Below, piece by piece: positions 16,616-25,131 of a DNA stretch of 44,819 bases. Each line of letters starts with the position of its first letter. Positions within the stretch are counted from its first letter, which is position 1. The stretch is from NCBI GenBank assembly GCA_027533385.1, contig JAPZUE010000045.1, forward strand, positions 1 through 44,819, read 5' to 3'. Source of the stretch: Rhizobium sp. (GTDB taxonomy: Bacteria; Pseudomonadota; Alphaproteobacteria; Rhizobiales; Rhizobiaceae). Below the pieces are notes generated by a model, which saw only the letters and a program-made list of their open reading frames with translations, was not told the origin of the DNA and ran no database searches. Position numbers and translations under genes: made by a program.

Positions 16616-17542
16616 ATGATCGGCGACTATACCTACAGCGAATTCTTCTCGATCCTGGCCATGCAGGGCTTTGCAGGGCTGATCCTGTTTTCCGTCTTCG
16701 TGCTGATGGCACTCGGTCTTGCCATCATCTTCGGACAGATGGGGGTCATCAACATGGCGCATGGGGAGTTCATGATCCTCGGCGCCTATGTCACCTATCT
16801 CGTCTCCACTCTGGTGACGACCTATCTGCCCGGGCTCTTCCCCTTCTACTTCTTCGTTGCCATGGCGCTTGCCTTCGCAGCGTCGTTTTCGCTCGGCGTT
16901 TTCGTCGAATGGGCGCTTATCCGTCATCTCTACCGTCGACCGCTTGATACGCTGCTTGCCACATGGGGCCTGTCGCTCGTGCTGCAGCAACTCTACCGCT
17001 CGATCTTCGGCGCCCGCGAAGTCGGCGTTACCCTGCCCGACTGGATGATGGGGTCCGTTGCCGTCAGCGACACGATCGAGGTGCCACTCAACGGCCTCTT
17101 CGTCATGGCGCTCACCCTGATCATTGCCGCCGGTGTCTATTTTCTGATGTATCGCTCGTCCTGGGGCAAGCGGGTGCGCGCCGTGGTGCAGAACCGCGTC
17201 ATGGCCGGTGCCGTCGGAATCGACACCAAGAAGGTCGACCGCATGACCTTCGGTCTCGGCTGCGGCATCGCCGGCATTGCCGGTTCTGCCTTCACCATGA
17301 TCGGCTCGACCGGACCTACGGCGGGACAGCTCTACATTGTCGATACCTTCCTCGTGGTCGTCTTTGGCGGTGCGGGCAGTCTGATCGGCACCATCGCCTC
17401 GGCCTTCACCATCTCCCAGGCCCAGTCGACGATGGAATTCTTCCTCAGCGGCTCCATGGCCAAGGTTCTGACGCTGCTTACCGTCGTCGGCATCCTGATG
17501 CTGCGCCCGCAAGGCCTCTTCTCCCTCAACATTCGCCGCTAA
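16616..17542 (+). CDS. urtB: amide/urea ABC transporter permease UrtB (LivH type)
   Basis: The 308-residue membrane protein starts MIGDYTYSEFFSILAMQGFA and shows the LivH/UrtB signature GQMGVINMAHGEFMILGAYV (about residues 40-59). There are eight or more helices, and the conserved RAVVQNRVMAGAVGID loop contacts the ATPases. GAGGTG lies upstream of the ATG. It lacks the long N-terminal extension found in some UrtB proteins. It follows the terminator-like hairpin and precedes urtC by 11 bases. Confidence 0.9.
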   Translation: MIGDYTYSEFFSILAMQGFAGLILFSVFVLMALGLAIIFGQMGVINMAHGEFMILGAYVTYLVSTLVTTYLPGLFPFYFFVAMALAFAASFSLGVFVEWALIRHLYRRPLDTLLATWGLSLVLQQLYRSIFGAREVGVTLPDWMMGSVAVSDTIEVPLNGLFVMALTLIIAAGVYFLMYRSSWGKRVRAVVQNRVMAGAVGIDTKKVDRMTFGLGCGIAGIAGSAFTMIGSTGPTAGQLYIVDTFLVVVFGGAGSLIGTIASAFTISQAQSTMEFFLSGSMAKVLTLLTVVGILMLRPQGLFSLNIRR

Positions 17543-17553
17543 GGAGACCTCCC

Positions 17554-18681
17554 ATGCCTGCTGTCGGCTTTCTCTTCTCCCGGAAGGAATGGCTCTACTT
17601 CGCCATCCTCGCCGCCCTGCTCCTCTTCGTCCTGCCCCTGGGGCTGGACATCTTCCGGCTCAATCTGATCGGCAAGTATCTGACCTATGCCTTCGTTGCC
17701 ATCGGCCTCGTGCTGCTGTGGGGCAATGGCGGTATCCTCAGTCTCGGCCAAGGGATCTTCTTCGGTCTCGGTGGCTACTGCATGGCCATGTTCCTGAAGC
17801 TTGAGGCTTCCACGCCCGAAGCGACGAAGATCCAGTCGACGCCAGGCATTCCCGACTTCATGGACTGGAACCAGATCACAGCGCTGCCGTCGTGGTGGGC
17901 GCCCTTCTATTCCTTCTCCTTCACGCTGGCCGCGATCATTCTGGTGCCGTCGGTTTTTGCCTTCATCATCGGTTCGGCCATGTTCAAGCGGCGCGTCGGT
18001 GGGGTCTATTTCGCCATCATCACCCAGGCCGTTGCCGCGATCCTCACCATCCTGATCATTGGCCAGCAGGGCTATACCGGCGGTGTCAACGGGATCACCG
18101 ATCTCAGGACCCTGCTTGGCTGGGATATCCGTACCGACGAGGCCAAGCTGATCCTCTACTTCGTCAACGCCGTACTTTTGATCGGCGTGTTGCTCCTTGC
18201 CCAGGCGGTCCGCATCTCGAAATTCGGCCGGTTGCTGATCGCCATGCGGGATCGCAAGGATCGGGTTCGATTCTCCGGTTATGACGTTGCCAATTTCAAA
18301 ATCTTCATCTTTTGCCTGGCCGCTGCGATGTCAGCCATCGGTGGTGCGATGTTCACGCTGCAGGTCGGCTTCATGTCGCCGTCCTTCGTCGGGATCGTGC
18401 CATCCATCGAGATGGTGATCTTTGCTGCCGTCGGCGGACGCCTGTCGCTGTTCGGGGCGATCTACGGCGCGCTTCTCGTCAATGCCGCCAAGACGACCTT
18501 TTCCGAGAGTTTCCCCGAGCTGTGGCTGTTTGCCATGGGCGGTCTGTTCATCGCTGTCGTCATGGCCTTCCCCTACGGCCTTGCCGGAGTGGTCAAGGAC
18601 CATGTCGAACCGTTCGTTGCACGTCGGCTACCCGGTTTCCTGAAGCGCGCGCCGCTGACGCAGCCGCAAGCGGCCGAATGA
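17554..18681 (+). CDS. urtC: amide/urea ABC transporter permease UrtC (LivM type)
   Basis: A 375-residue membrane protein of the LivM/UrtC family, with WGNGGILSLGQGIFFGLGGY as its signature (residues about 55-75). It has some ten helices and a loop at about residues 85-115 (ASTPEATKIQSTPGIPDFMD) typical of UrtC. AAGGAG is upstream of the ATG. Its TGA overlaps the alternative ATG at 18678 of the next gene. It forms the translocation pore with UrtB. Confidence 0.9.
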   Translation: MPAVGFLFSRKEWLYFAILAALLLFVLPLGLDIFRLNLIGKYLTYAFVAIGLVLLWGNGGILSLGQGIFFGLGGYCMAMFLKLEASTPEATKIQSTPGIPDFMDWNQITALPSWWAPFYSFSFTLAAIILVPSVFAFIIGSAMFKRRVGGVYFAIITQAVAAILTILIIGQQGYTGGVNGITDLRTLLGWDIRTDEAKLILYFVNAVLLIGVLLLAQAVRISKFGRLLIAMRDRKDRVRFSGYDVANFKIFIFCLAAAMSAIGGAMFTLQVGFMSPSFVGIVPSIEMVIFAAVGGRLSLFGAIYGALLVNAAKTTFSESFPELWLFAMGGLFIAVVMAFPYGLAGVVKDHVEPFVARRLPGFLKRAPLTQPQAAE

Positions 18682-18692
18682 GGGAGGCGATC

Positions 18693-19451
18693 ATGCAAGT
18701 TGCTTCTCAACCCGCCAGAGACTTCATTCTCAGCATCGACGCCCTCACCGTGTCCTTTGACGGGTTCAAGGCGGTGAACGACCTGTCGCTCTATGTCGAC
18801 GAGAACGAGATCCGCGTGATCATCGGACCGAACGGGGCCGGCAAGACCACGGTGCTCGATCTCATCTGCGGGCGGACGAAGGCGACGTCCGGCTCCATCC
18901 GGTTCGACGGTCGGGAGCTCACCCGCATGCGCGAGCACGAGATCGTGCATGCAGGCGTCGGTCGCAAGTTCCAGAATCCGTCGATCTACGAGGATCTCAC
19001 CGTCTTCGAGAATCTCGAACTCTCCTTTCCCCGTGGTCGCTCCGTCTTCGGTGCGCTCACCTTTCGAAGGGACAGGGAGGTCATCGAGCGGGTCGAGGAA
19101 GTGGCCGAGCTGATTTTCCTCAAGGAGCATCTGAATACCGACGCGGCGATCCTCAGCCATGGGCAGAAGCAATGGCTGGAGATCGGCATGCTGTTGATCC
19201 AGAAGCCGCGGCTTCTGATGCTCGACGAGCCGGTGGCCGGAATGAGCGTTGCCGAGCGCATCAAGACGGCGGAACTCCTCAACACGATCACGAAGAACCA
19301 GTCGGTCATCGTCATCGAGCACGACATGAAGTTCGTCGAGGACATCGCCCACCGTGTCACGGTGCTGCACCAGGGCAAGGTCCTGTCGGAAGGCAGCATG
19401 GAGCGCGTCAAGAACGACCCTCGGGTCGTCGAAGTCTATCTCGGTCACTAG
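18693..19451 (+). CDS. urtD: amide/urea ABC transporter ATPase UrtD (LivG type)
   Basis: The 252-residue ATPase has Walker A GPNGAGKTTVLD, the family-specific signature LSHGQKQWLEIGMLL (UrtD proteins have SHGQKQ in place of SGGQ), Walker B LLMLDEPVAGM and H-loop VIVIEHDMKFV. I chose the ATG at 18693 because GGGAGG is five bases upstream; the ATG at 18678, overlapping the urtC stop, would add MREAI. The SHGQKQ signature is good evidence that this is the Urt/Fmd type and not a branched-chain amino acid transporter. Confidence 0.92.
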   Translation: MQVASQPARDFILSIDALTVSFDGFKAVNDLSLYVDENEIRVIIGPNGAGKTTVLDLICGRTKATSGSIRFDGRELTRMREHEIVHAGVGRKFQNPSIYEDLTVFENLELSFPRGRSVFGALTFRRDREVIERVEEVAELIFLKEHLNTDAAILSHGQKQWLEIGMLLIQKPRLLMLDEPVAGMSVAERIKTAELLNTITKNQSVIVIEHDMKFVEDIAHRVTVLHQGKVLSEGSMERVKNDPRVVEVYLGH

Positions 19452-19460
19452 GAGATCGTC

Positions 19461-20150
19461 ATGCTGTCTGTCGAAAAACTGAAGGTCAGCTATGGCCAGA
19501 GCGAAGTCATTCACGGTCTGTCCTTCGACGTCAAACCCGCCGAGATTGTTGCGATCATGGGTCGCAACGGCATGGGCAAGACGACGCTGATGAAGTCGCT
19601 GATGGGGGTCGTTCCCTCCGCTGCGGGATCGATCCGGATCGGCGAGACCCCGGTCGAGCGGCTCGAGAGCTATGAACGCGTGGCCAAAGGTCTCGCCTAT
19701 GTGCCGCAGGGACGGATGATCTTCTCCACGCTCACCGTCCAGGAAAACATCGAGACAGGGCTGACCGTGACCGGCGAGAAGTCGGTGCCGGGGCAGATCT
19801 ACGAACTCTTTCCCGTGCTGCTTGAGATGAAGGGGCGGCGCGGCGGCAATCTCTCCGGCGGTCAGCAGCAGCAGCTGGCGATCGCCCGCGCGCTGGCGTC
19901 GAAGCCGAAGGTGCTGCTGCTTGACGAGCCGACCGAAGGCATCCAGCCATCGATCATCAAGGAGATGGCGCGAACGCTCTGCCGGATCCGCGACGAGATC
20001 GGCCTTTCCATCGTCGTCTCCGAACAGGTGTTGAGCTTTGCCCTCGACATGGCCGACCGGGTGCTGGTGATCGAAAAGGGCGAATTCGTCCATGAGGCCC
20101 CGCGCGCCGGCATCGACGAGGCCCGCGTCTCCAGCTTCCTCTCCGTCTGA
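19461..20150 (+). CDS. urtE: amide/urea ABC transporter ATPase UrtE (LivF type)
   Basis: This is a 229-residue ATPase with Walker A GRNGMGKTTLMK, signature NLSGGQQQQLAIARAL, Walker B LLLDEPTEGIQP and the switch region VVSEQVLSFALDMADRVLVI. NGMGKTT and EGIQPS are characteristic of UrtE. In the switch region the usual VEQ is SEQ. It pairs with UrtD to power the importer and lies nine bases after it. Confidence 0.92.
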   Translation: MLSVEKLKVSYGQSEVIHGLSFDVKPAEIVAIMGRNGMGKTTLMKSLMGVVPSAAGSIRIGETPVERLESYERVAKGLAYVPQGRMIFSTLTVQENIETGLTVTGEKSVPGQIYELFPVLLEMKGRRGGNLSGGQQQQLAIARALASKPKVLLLDEPTEGIQPSIIKEMARTLCRIRDEIGLSIVVSEQVLSFALDMADRVLVIEKGEFVHEAPRAGIDEARVSSFLSV

Positions 20151-20195
20151 TCCCACGAAACCAAGCCGCTTCACATCCAAGCAAGGAGCCAAGCC

Positions 20196-21428
20196 ATGCC
20201 TGATACCCTGATCAAGGTCGATCTCAGCGAGTCGCCCTATACCAACGAGAAGATCCACAACCGCTGGCACCCGGATATTCCAATGGCCTGCTGGGTCGAG
20301 CCTGGGGACGATTTTCTGGTCGAGACCTATGACTGGACCGGCGGCCAGATCAAGAACAACGACGATGCCGCCGACGTGCGCGACGTCGATCTGAGCCAGG
20401 TGCATTTCCTGTCGGGGCCGATCGGCGTCAAGGGGGCTCAACCGGGCGACCTGCTGGTCGTCGATATCCTCGATATCGGTGCCTTCGACAACTCTCTTTG
20501 GGGCTTCAACGGCTTCTTCTCCAAGAAGAACGGCGGCGGCTTCCTGACCGAGCACTTCCCCGAGGCACAGAAGTCGATCTGGGACTTCCATGGCATGTTT
20601 ACCTCCTCGCGCCACGTGCCAGGGGTCAAATATGCCGGGCTCATCCATCCCGGTCTGATTGGCTGCCTGCCGGATCACAAGATGCTGGAGATGTGGAACA
20701 GCCGCGAAAAGGCATTGTTCGACACCGATCCGGCTCGCGTTCCCCCGCTTGCCGCCCTGCCGGATGGTGGAGCGACTGCCCATATGGGCAGCCTCAAGGG
20801 CGAGGCGCGCGACAAGGCTGCCGCAGAAGGCGCGCGCACCGTGCCGCCGCGCGAACATGGCGGCAATTGTGACATCAAGGACCTGTCACGCGGTTCGAAG
20901 ATCTATTTCCCAGTCTATGTCGACGGTGCCGGTCTTTCGATGGGCGACCTGCATTTCAGCCAGGGCGATGGCGAGATCACCTTCTGCGGTGCGATCGAAA
21001 TGGCCGGCTGGCTGCATATCAAGGTTTCGCTGATCAAGGACGGCATGGCGAAATACGGGATCAAGAACCCAATCTTCCGGCCGTCGCCGATCACGCCGAA
21101 ATATGACGACTACCTGATTTTCGAGGGCATCTCCGTCGACGAGAGCGGCAAGCAGCATTACCTCGACGTGCACATCGCCTATCGCCAGGCCTGCCTGAAC
21201 GCGATCGAATACATGACGAAGTTCGGTTACAGCCGGGCTCAGGCCTACGCCATTCTCGGCACAGCGCCCGTCCAGGGCCATATCTCCGGGGTTGTCGACA
21301 TTCCGAACGCCTGCGCCACGCTCTGGCTGCCGCTCGATATCTTCGAATTCGACATGAAACCGGGTGCGGACGGGCCGAAGAAGTTCCTCGACGGCAAGAT
21401 CGACGTGCCGCTGGCTCGCGACCTTTAA
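20196..21428 (+). CDS. fmdA: formamidase (acetamidase/formamidase family)
   Basis: A 410-residue cytoplasmic enzyme hydrolysing formamide to formate and ammonia. Its length matches FmdA of Methylophilus and relatives (about 407). Typical segments are NRWHPDIPMACWVEPGDDF near the N-terminus, FLSGPIGVKGAQPGDLLVVD, GLIHPGLIGCLPDHKM, REHGGNCDIKDLSRGSKIYF with the family's conserved HGGN, and LGTAPVQGHISGVVDIPNAC near the C-terminus. AAGGAG precedes the ATG. It comes 45 bases after urtE and is followed by fmdB, the classic fmd arrangement. The operon thus couples uptake of the amide to its hydrolysis for nitrogen. Confidence 0.92.
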   Translation: MPDTLIKVDLSESPYTNEKIHNRWHPDIPMACWVEPGDDFLVETYDWTGGQIKNNDDAADVRDVDLSQVHFLSGPIGVKGAQPGDLLVVDILDIGAFDNSLWGFNGFFSKKNGGGFLTEHFPEAQKSIWDFHGMFTSSRHVPGVKYAGLIHPGLIGCLPDHKMLEMWNSREKALFDTDPARVPPLAALPDGGATAHMGSLKGEARDKAAAEGARTVPPREHGGNCDIKDLSRGSKIYFPVYVDGAGLSMGDLHFSQGDGEITFCGAIEMAGWLHIKVSLIKDGMAKYGIKNPIFRPSPITPKYDDYLIFEGISVDESGKQHYLDVHIAYRQACLNAIEYMTKFGYSRAQAYAILGTAPVQGHISGVVDIPNACATLWLPLDIFEFDMKPGADGPKKFLDGKIDVPLARDL

Positions 21429-21435
21429 GGCGCAG

Positions 21436-21466
21436 GCGCAGGGCGCGGCATGGCCGCGTCCTGCGC
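21436..21466 (+). other. strong intercistronic hairpin between fmdA and fmdB
   Basis: GCGCAGG-G-CGCGGC (21436-21449), loop ATG, then GCCGCG-T-CCTGCGC (21453-21466) form a 14-bp stem with one G-U pair and a three-base loop. No T tract follows, so it looks like an mRNA stabilising or attenuating structure, not a terminator. Confidence 0.65.
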
Positions 21467-21495
21467 ATCGAAGCACATCCGGAGGACGACCGATC

Positions 21496-21831
21496 ATGCC
21501 CAACTACGATTACAACTGCCCGGATTGTGGCGGTTTCACCGAGAACCGGCCGATGGCGATCTCGGGCGACCCTTGCGACTGCCCGCAATGCGGGACACCT
21601 TCGCCAAGGGCCTTCTTCTCAACGCCCTTCTTTGCCTTGATGGACAAGGCGACGCGAACCGCGATAGGGACCAACGAGAAGGCAGCCCATGAACCCAAGA
21701 CATCGAAATCCCTTGGACACGGTGCCGGTTGCAGTTGCTGTTCCGGCGCACCGAAAAAGTCGAAGACGGTATATCGCGCGGATGGTGCCAAGGTCTTCCC
21801 CTCCGCGCGACCCTGGATGATCAGCCACTGA
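21496..21831 (+). CDS. fmdB: FmdB-type zinc-ribbon protein
   Basis: The 111-residue protein begins MPNYDYNCPDCGGFTENRPM and has a second pair in CDCPQCGTP, forming the CxxC...CxxC zinc ribbon of the FmdB/CxxC_CXXC_SSSS family (residues 8-33). A further cysteine group, GCSCCSG (about residue 79), lies in the C-terminal half. GGAGGA precedes the ATG. FmdB proteins accompany formamidase; they have been suggested to help regulation or metal handling, but no activity is established. Confidence 0.88.
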   Translation: MPNYDYNCPDCGGFTENRPMAISGDPCDCPQCGTPSPRAFFSTPFFALMDKATRTAIGTNEKAAHEPKTSKSLGHGAGCSCCSGAPKKSKTVYRADGAKVFPSARPWMISH

Positions 21832-21979
21832 GCCGATCTGATCATGCGGCGTTAAAATGTGGGATGGACATTCCGGTGATGGTCAGCGTGCGCTTTCTGA
21901 CGAGCTGGCGCAGAACCTCGTTCAGCGCTTCACCGACCCAGGAGTGCTGCCGCTTGGAGCCGCAGAGCGTTCGTCGCGG

Positions 21980-22819
21980 TCAGGATTGGTCACCCGCCGA
22001 TTCAAGCAGGCGTCTTGCCAGCTTGAGATGGGGCGCGTCGAGCATTCGTCCGGCATATTGGATCGCTCCCTTGCCGGGATCGGCAGCAAATGCGTCGACG
22101 ATCGCCTGCGCCTCGGCCAAGTCCGTCGGCGTTGGCGTGAAGGCCTCGTTGATAACAGGGATTTGCGAGGGATGGATCGCCATCATGCCGTTGAAACCAT
22201 CAAAACTTGCGCGCCTGGCATAGGCGCCCAACCCTTCCAGGTCCGAGATATCGGGATAGACGGTTTCAATCGCGGAGACACCGATTGCATGGGCGCCGAA
22301 CAAGGTGAGGGAGCGTGCCAGTTCGTAAGGTGCGGTAAGGCGGCCTGTCTCATCTCTGGATCCGCGTGCACCGATGAACGCCGGCAGATCTTCGGCACCC
22401 CAGGTTAGGCCGAGAAGGTGATCCCGAACCGATGAATAGGAACCCAGCTGGAAGATCGCTGCCGGGGTCTCGGTCGCAATTGGAAGGATAGAGATATCCG
22501 GAGCCTTCGAGCTCAATGCTTCTATGCTCGCTGCCCCTTCCGCCTTCGGCAAGACCAGTCCGTCAGGTCGCGCGTCCAGGATGGCCGAGAGATCGTCGTC
22601 CAGAAGGCCGCTGCCGAGAGGGTTCACACGAACGAAGAGCTTCACTTTCCGCGGGGTCGCACGCAGGAATGCAGCGATGGCCAGCCTCGCTGCGATCTTG
22701 GCCGCCAAGGTGACGGAATCTTCGAGGTCAAGGATCAGGGCATCGGCGCCGTAGCTCAGCGCCTTTTCCATCCGATCGGGTCTGTCGCCCGGGACAAAGA
22801 GCAGGGAGCGCAGCCTCAT
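21980..22819 (-). CDS. CitE-like C-C lyase (HpcH/HpaI family), last gene of the leucine operon
   Basis: A 279-residue TIM-barrel protein of the CitE/CLYBL branch, with LRSLLFVPGDRPDRMEKAL at the N-terminus, ALILDLEDSV (metal/substrate site), GLVLPKAEGAASIEAL, ATETPAAIF and GFNGMMAIHPSQIPVINEAF. Relatives cleave malyl-, beta-methylmalyl-, citramalyl- or citryl-CoA by a retro-Claisen reaction. It starts inside the stop of the MaoC-like gene (ATGA), so the two are coupled. Its position at the end of a leucine operon that has no HMG-CoA lyase gene suggests that it may cleave 3-hydroxy-3-methylglutaryl-CoA or a close analogue. That substrate is an inference; citramalyl-CoA lyase is the main alternative. 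Confidence 0.85.
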   Translation of the reverse strand: MRLRSLLFVPGDRPDRMEKALSYGADALILDLEDSVTLAAKIAARLAIAAFLRATPRKVKLFVRVNPLGSGLLDDDLSAILDARPDGLVLPKAEGAASIEALSSKAPDISILPIATETPAAIFQLGSYSSVRDHLLGLTWGAEDLPAFIGARGSRDETGRLTAPYELARSLTLFGAHAIGVSAIETVYPDISDLEGLGAYARRASFDGFNGMMAIHPSQIPVINEAFTPTPTDLAEAQAIVDAFAADPGKGAIQYAGRMLDAPHLKLARRLLESAGDQS

Positions 22820-23271
22820 TGCGGCCTCCGCGAGACGAGTGCGGAGCGCAGGCAGTGGCAGACCAATTCGTTGCGCTGGTTGAAGAGTTCATGCCTGAAC
22901 GTGACGATGCCGGCGGTCGGGCGCGATCTGCTTTCCTGCAAGTCTGCAATTTCTGTTTCGGCCCGCATCGTATCGCCAATGAACACAGGTTTCGGCATGG
23001 CGAGTTTGTCATAACCGAGATTGGCAACCAGCGTGCCGAGGGTGGTATCGGATACCGACAGGCCGACCATCAGCGAAAAGGTGAAGGTGCCGTTGACGAG
23101 AATCTGGCCGAATTCGCTCGCTTTTGCCGCTTCGACATCGAGATGCAGCGGTTGCGGGTTGTGGGTCATCAGCGTGAACAGCAGGTTGTCCGTTTCGGTG
23201 ACCGTGCGCCGGATCTCGTGAGAGATCCTGTCACCCACTGTCCAGTCGTCAAAATAGCGTCCGGCCATCAT
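22816..23271 (-). CDS. MaoC-like acyl-CoA hydratase
   Basis: This 151-residue hot-dog-fold protein starts MMAGRYFDDWTVGDRISHEI. Its active-site region reads MTHNPQPLHLDVEAAKASEF, followed by GQILVNGTFTFSL. Ordinary R-specific enoyl-CoA hydratases have a GDxNPxH motif. Here it is the NPQPLH form, which I associate with mesaconyl/itaconyl-CoA hydratase-type members handling branched carboxy-acyl-CoAs. It overlaps both neighbours (ATGA with the CitE-like gene and with mccA). In this operon it stands where 3-methylglutaconyl-CoA hydratase would be expected, so hydration of that compound is a reasonable proposal. Substrate is not proven by sequence. Confidence 0.82.
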   Translation of the reverse strand: MMAGRYFDDWTVGDRISHEIRRTVTETDNLLFTLMTHNPQPLHLDVEAAKASEFGQILVNGTFTFSLMVGLSVSDTTLGTLVANLGYDKLAMPKPVFIGDTMRAETEIADLQESRSRPTAGIVTFRHELFNQRNELVCHCLRSALVSRRPQ

Positions 23272-25124
23272 CCGTCTCCTTCGATCCTGACGAGCAGGCT
23301 GCCTTCGACCACCTGGTTGCCAAGGCAGGCTTTCAGCTCCGCCACTGTGCCATCGAACGGCGCATGGAGCACCTGTTCCATTTTCATGGCTTCGATGGCG
23401 ACCAGCGGCTGACCGCGCTTGACCAGGTCACCCTTGGCAACAGAAACGGCAATGATGATGCCCGGCATTGGCGCGATGATGGCGCCATCACTTGGGCTGG
23501 ATCCATGGGCATTGTGCCCGGCGCGCGGTGCCCCGAACTCCCAGGCCTCGCCATTATGGAAAACGACGCCGTTTTCCGTTCGGACGGTCGGCTGTGCCGA
23601 GTTCACCTGCACCAGATAGGGCCTTTTACCCACGTCGACTGATATCTGTCGGTCGATTGCGGCATTGAGGCGAAATCCCGTCAGCATGGTCCAGACATCC
23701 TGCGACTGTTTTGGCAAGAGGGCCGTTGCGGCGGCCTGCAAAACCAAGTCAGCTGGTTCGCCTGACGGCACCAGGTCTTTGGCATGTCGCTCGATGAAGC
23801 CTGTGTCGACGGCAGCAGCCAGAAAGTCCGGGTGGCTGAGCGTGCGGGCGAGGAAACCGGCATTGCTGTGCACCGGCCAGATCTCGACCTCGCCTACAGC
23901 CTTGCCGAGCTTGCGGGCTGCCTCCTGCCGGTTGGCTCCGTGGCTGATGAGTTTGGCCAGCATCGGGTCGTAATGCGGGGTGACCTCGTCACCCTGTTCG
24001 ACGCCGCTGTCGATGCGCAGTGTCTCCGGCAGCCGCAGGTGGTCGAGACGACCGATCGACGGCAGGAAACCGGTTGCAGGACTTTCCGCATAAAGCCGGG
24101 CTTCCATGGCCCAGCCGGTGATGGAAAGCTGGTGCTGAGTTAGTGGCAGAGGCTCGCCCGAGGCGATGCGCAATTGCCACTCGACCAGATCCTGTCCGGT
24201 GATCGCCTCGGTCACGGGATGCTCGACCTGGAGACGCGTGTTCATTTCCATGAACCAGATGCGATCAGCACGCAGGCCCTCCGAGGCATCGGCGATGAAC
24301 TCGATCGTACCTGCGCCAACATAATCGACCGCGCGGGCAGCGTTGACGGCCGCCTGGCAGACCGCATCCCGGGTCACGGCATCCATGCCGGGCGCGGGTG
24401 CTTCCTCGATCACCTTCTGGTGCCGGCGTTGCAGCGAGCAGTCGCGTTCGAAAAGATGCACGACATTGCCTTTGGTGTCACCGAACACCTGAACCTCGAT
24501 ATGACGCGGCGATAGGATGTATTTCTCGATCAACACGCGGTCATCGCCGAAGGATGACGCCGCCTCGCGACGGCAACTTGCGAGGGCGGTGGGGAAATCC
24601 TCTGAGCGCTGGACGCAGCGCATGCCCTTGCCACCGCCCCCGGCCACCGCCTTGATCAGCACCGGATAGCCGATGGCATCGGCCTCGCATTGCAGTCGTT
24701 CCGGGCTCTGGTCTTCCCCGAGATAACCGGGCGTGACCGGCACGCCGGCTGCGATCATCCGTTGTTTGGCGGCATCTTTCAGGCCCATGGCCCTGATGGC
24801 AGCGGGCGGCGCCCCGACCCAGACCATACCCTCGGCCATCACGGCTTCGGCAAACTCGGCATTTTCCGACAGGAAGCCATAACCCGGATGGATGGCCCTT
24901 GCGCCGCTCTTCCTCGCGGCTTCCAGGATCCGGTCCTGACGCAGATAGCTGTCGCGTGCGGGCGCCGGACCGATCGACAGCGCCTCATCGGCCTCGCGCA
25001 CGAAGGCCATGTCCGCATCTACATCCGAATGGACCGCTATCGTTCGGATGCCAAGCCGCCTTGCCGTGCGAATGATCCGCCGGGCGATTTCACCACGATT
25101 GGCGATCAACAAGCTTTCGATCAT
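23268..25124 (-). CDS. mccA: 3-methylcrotonyl-CoA carboxylase biotin-containing (alpha) subunit
   Basis: The 618-residue protein has a biotin carboxylase part (residues 1-450) with IANRGEIARRIIRTARRLGI, the glycine-rich ATP-grasp loop KAVAGGGGKGMRCV and FMEMNTRLQVEHPVTE. A linker follows, and then a C-terminal biotinyl domain with the acceptor lysine in EAMKMEQVL (Lys581). It carboxylates biotin, which the MccB subunit uses to carboxylate 3-methylcrotonyl-CoA in leucine degradation. It is somewhat shorter than usual MccA proteins (about 650-670), mainly in the linker. It lies seven bases after mccB. Acetyl- or geranyl-CoA carboxylase is less likely given the isovaleryl-CoA dehydrogenase in the operon. 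Confidence 0.9.
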   Translation of the reverse strand: MIESLLIANRGEIARRIIRTARRLGIRTIAVHSDVDADMAFVREADEALSIGPAPARDSYLRQDRILEAARKSGARAIHPGYGFLSENAEFAEAVMAEGMVWVGAPPAAIRAMGLKDAAKQRMIAAGVPVTPGYLGEDQSPERLQCEADAIGYPVLIKAVAGGGGKGMRCVQRSEDFPTALASCRREAASSFGDDRVLIEKYILSPRHIEVQVFGDTKGNVVHLFERDCSLQRRHQKVIEEAPAPGMDAVTRDAVCQAAVNAARAVDYVGAGTIEFIADASEGLRADRIWFMEMNTRLQVEHPVTEAITGQDLVEWQLRIASGEPLPLTQHQLSITGWAMEARLYAESPATGFLPSIGRLDHLRLPETLRIDSGVEQGDEVTPHYDPMLAKLISHGANRQEAARKLGKAVGEVEIWPVHSNAGFLARTLSHPDFLAAAVDTGFIERHAKDLVPSGEPADLVLQAAATALLPKQSQDVWTMLTGFRLNAAIDRQISVDVGKRPYLVQVNSAQPTVRTENGVVFHNGEAWEFGAPRAGHNAHGSSPSDGAIIAPMPGIIIAVSVAKGDLVKRGQPLVAIEAMKMEQVLHAPFDGTVAELKACLGNQVVEGSLLVRIEGDG

Positions 25125-25131
25125 CGTCGCC

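Noticed and set aside
18573..20858. Long open frame (about 760 codons) on the minus strand opposite urtC, urtD, urtE and fmdA
   Set aside because: It is antisense to four clearly recognised genes, has no family resemblance and no ribosome binding site. High GC with biased third positions opens such frames; similar ones lie opposite the binding-protein, kinase, ATPase and mccB genes.
21841..21979. Open minus-strand frame of about 45 codons directly after the CitE-like stop
   Set aside because: It has no start codon or ribosome binding site and no recognisable protein features; it could only be reached by stop-codon readthrough.
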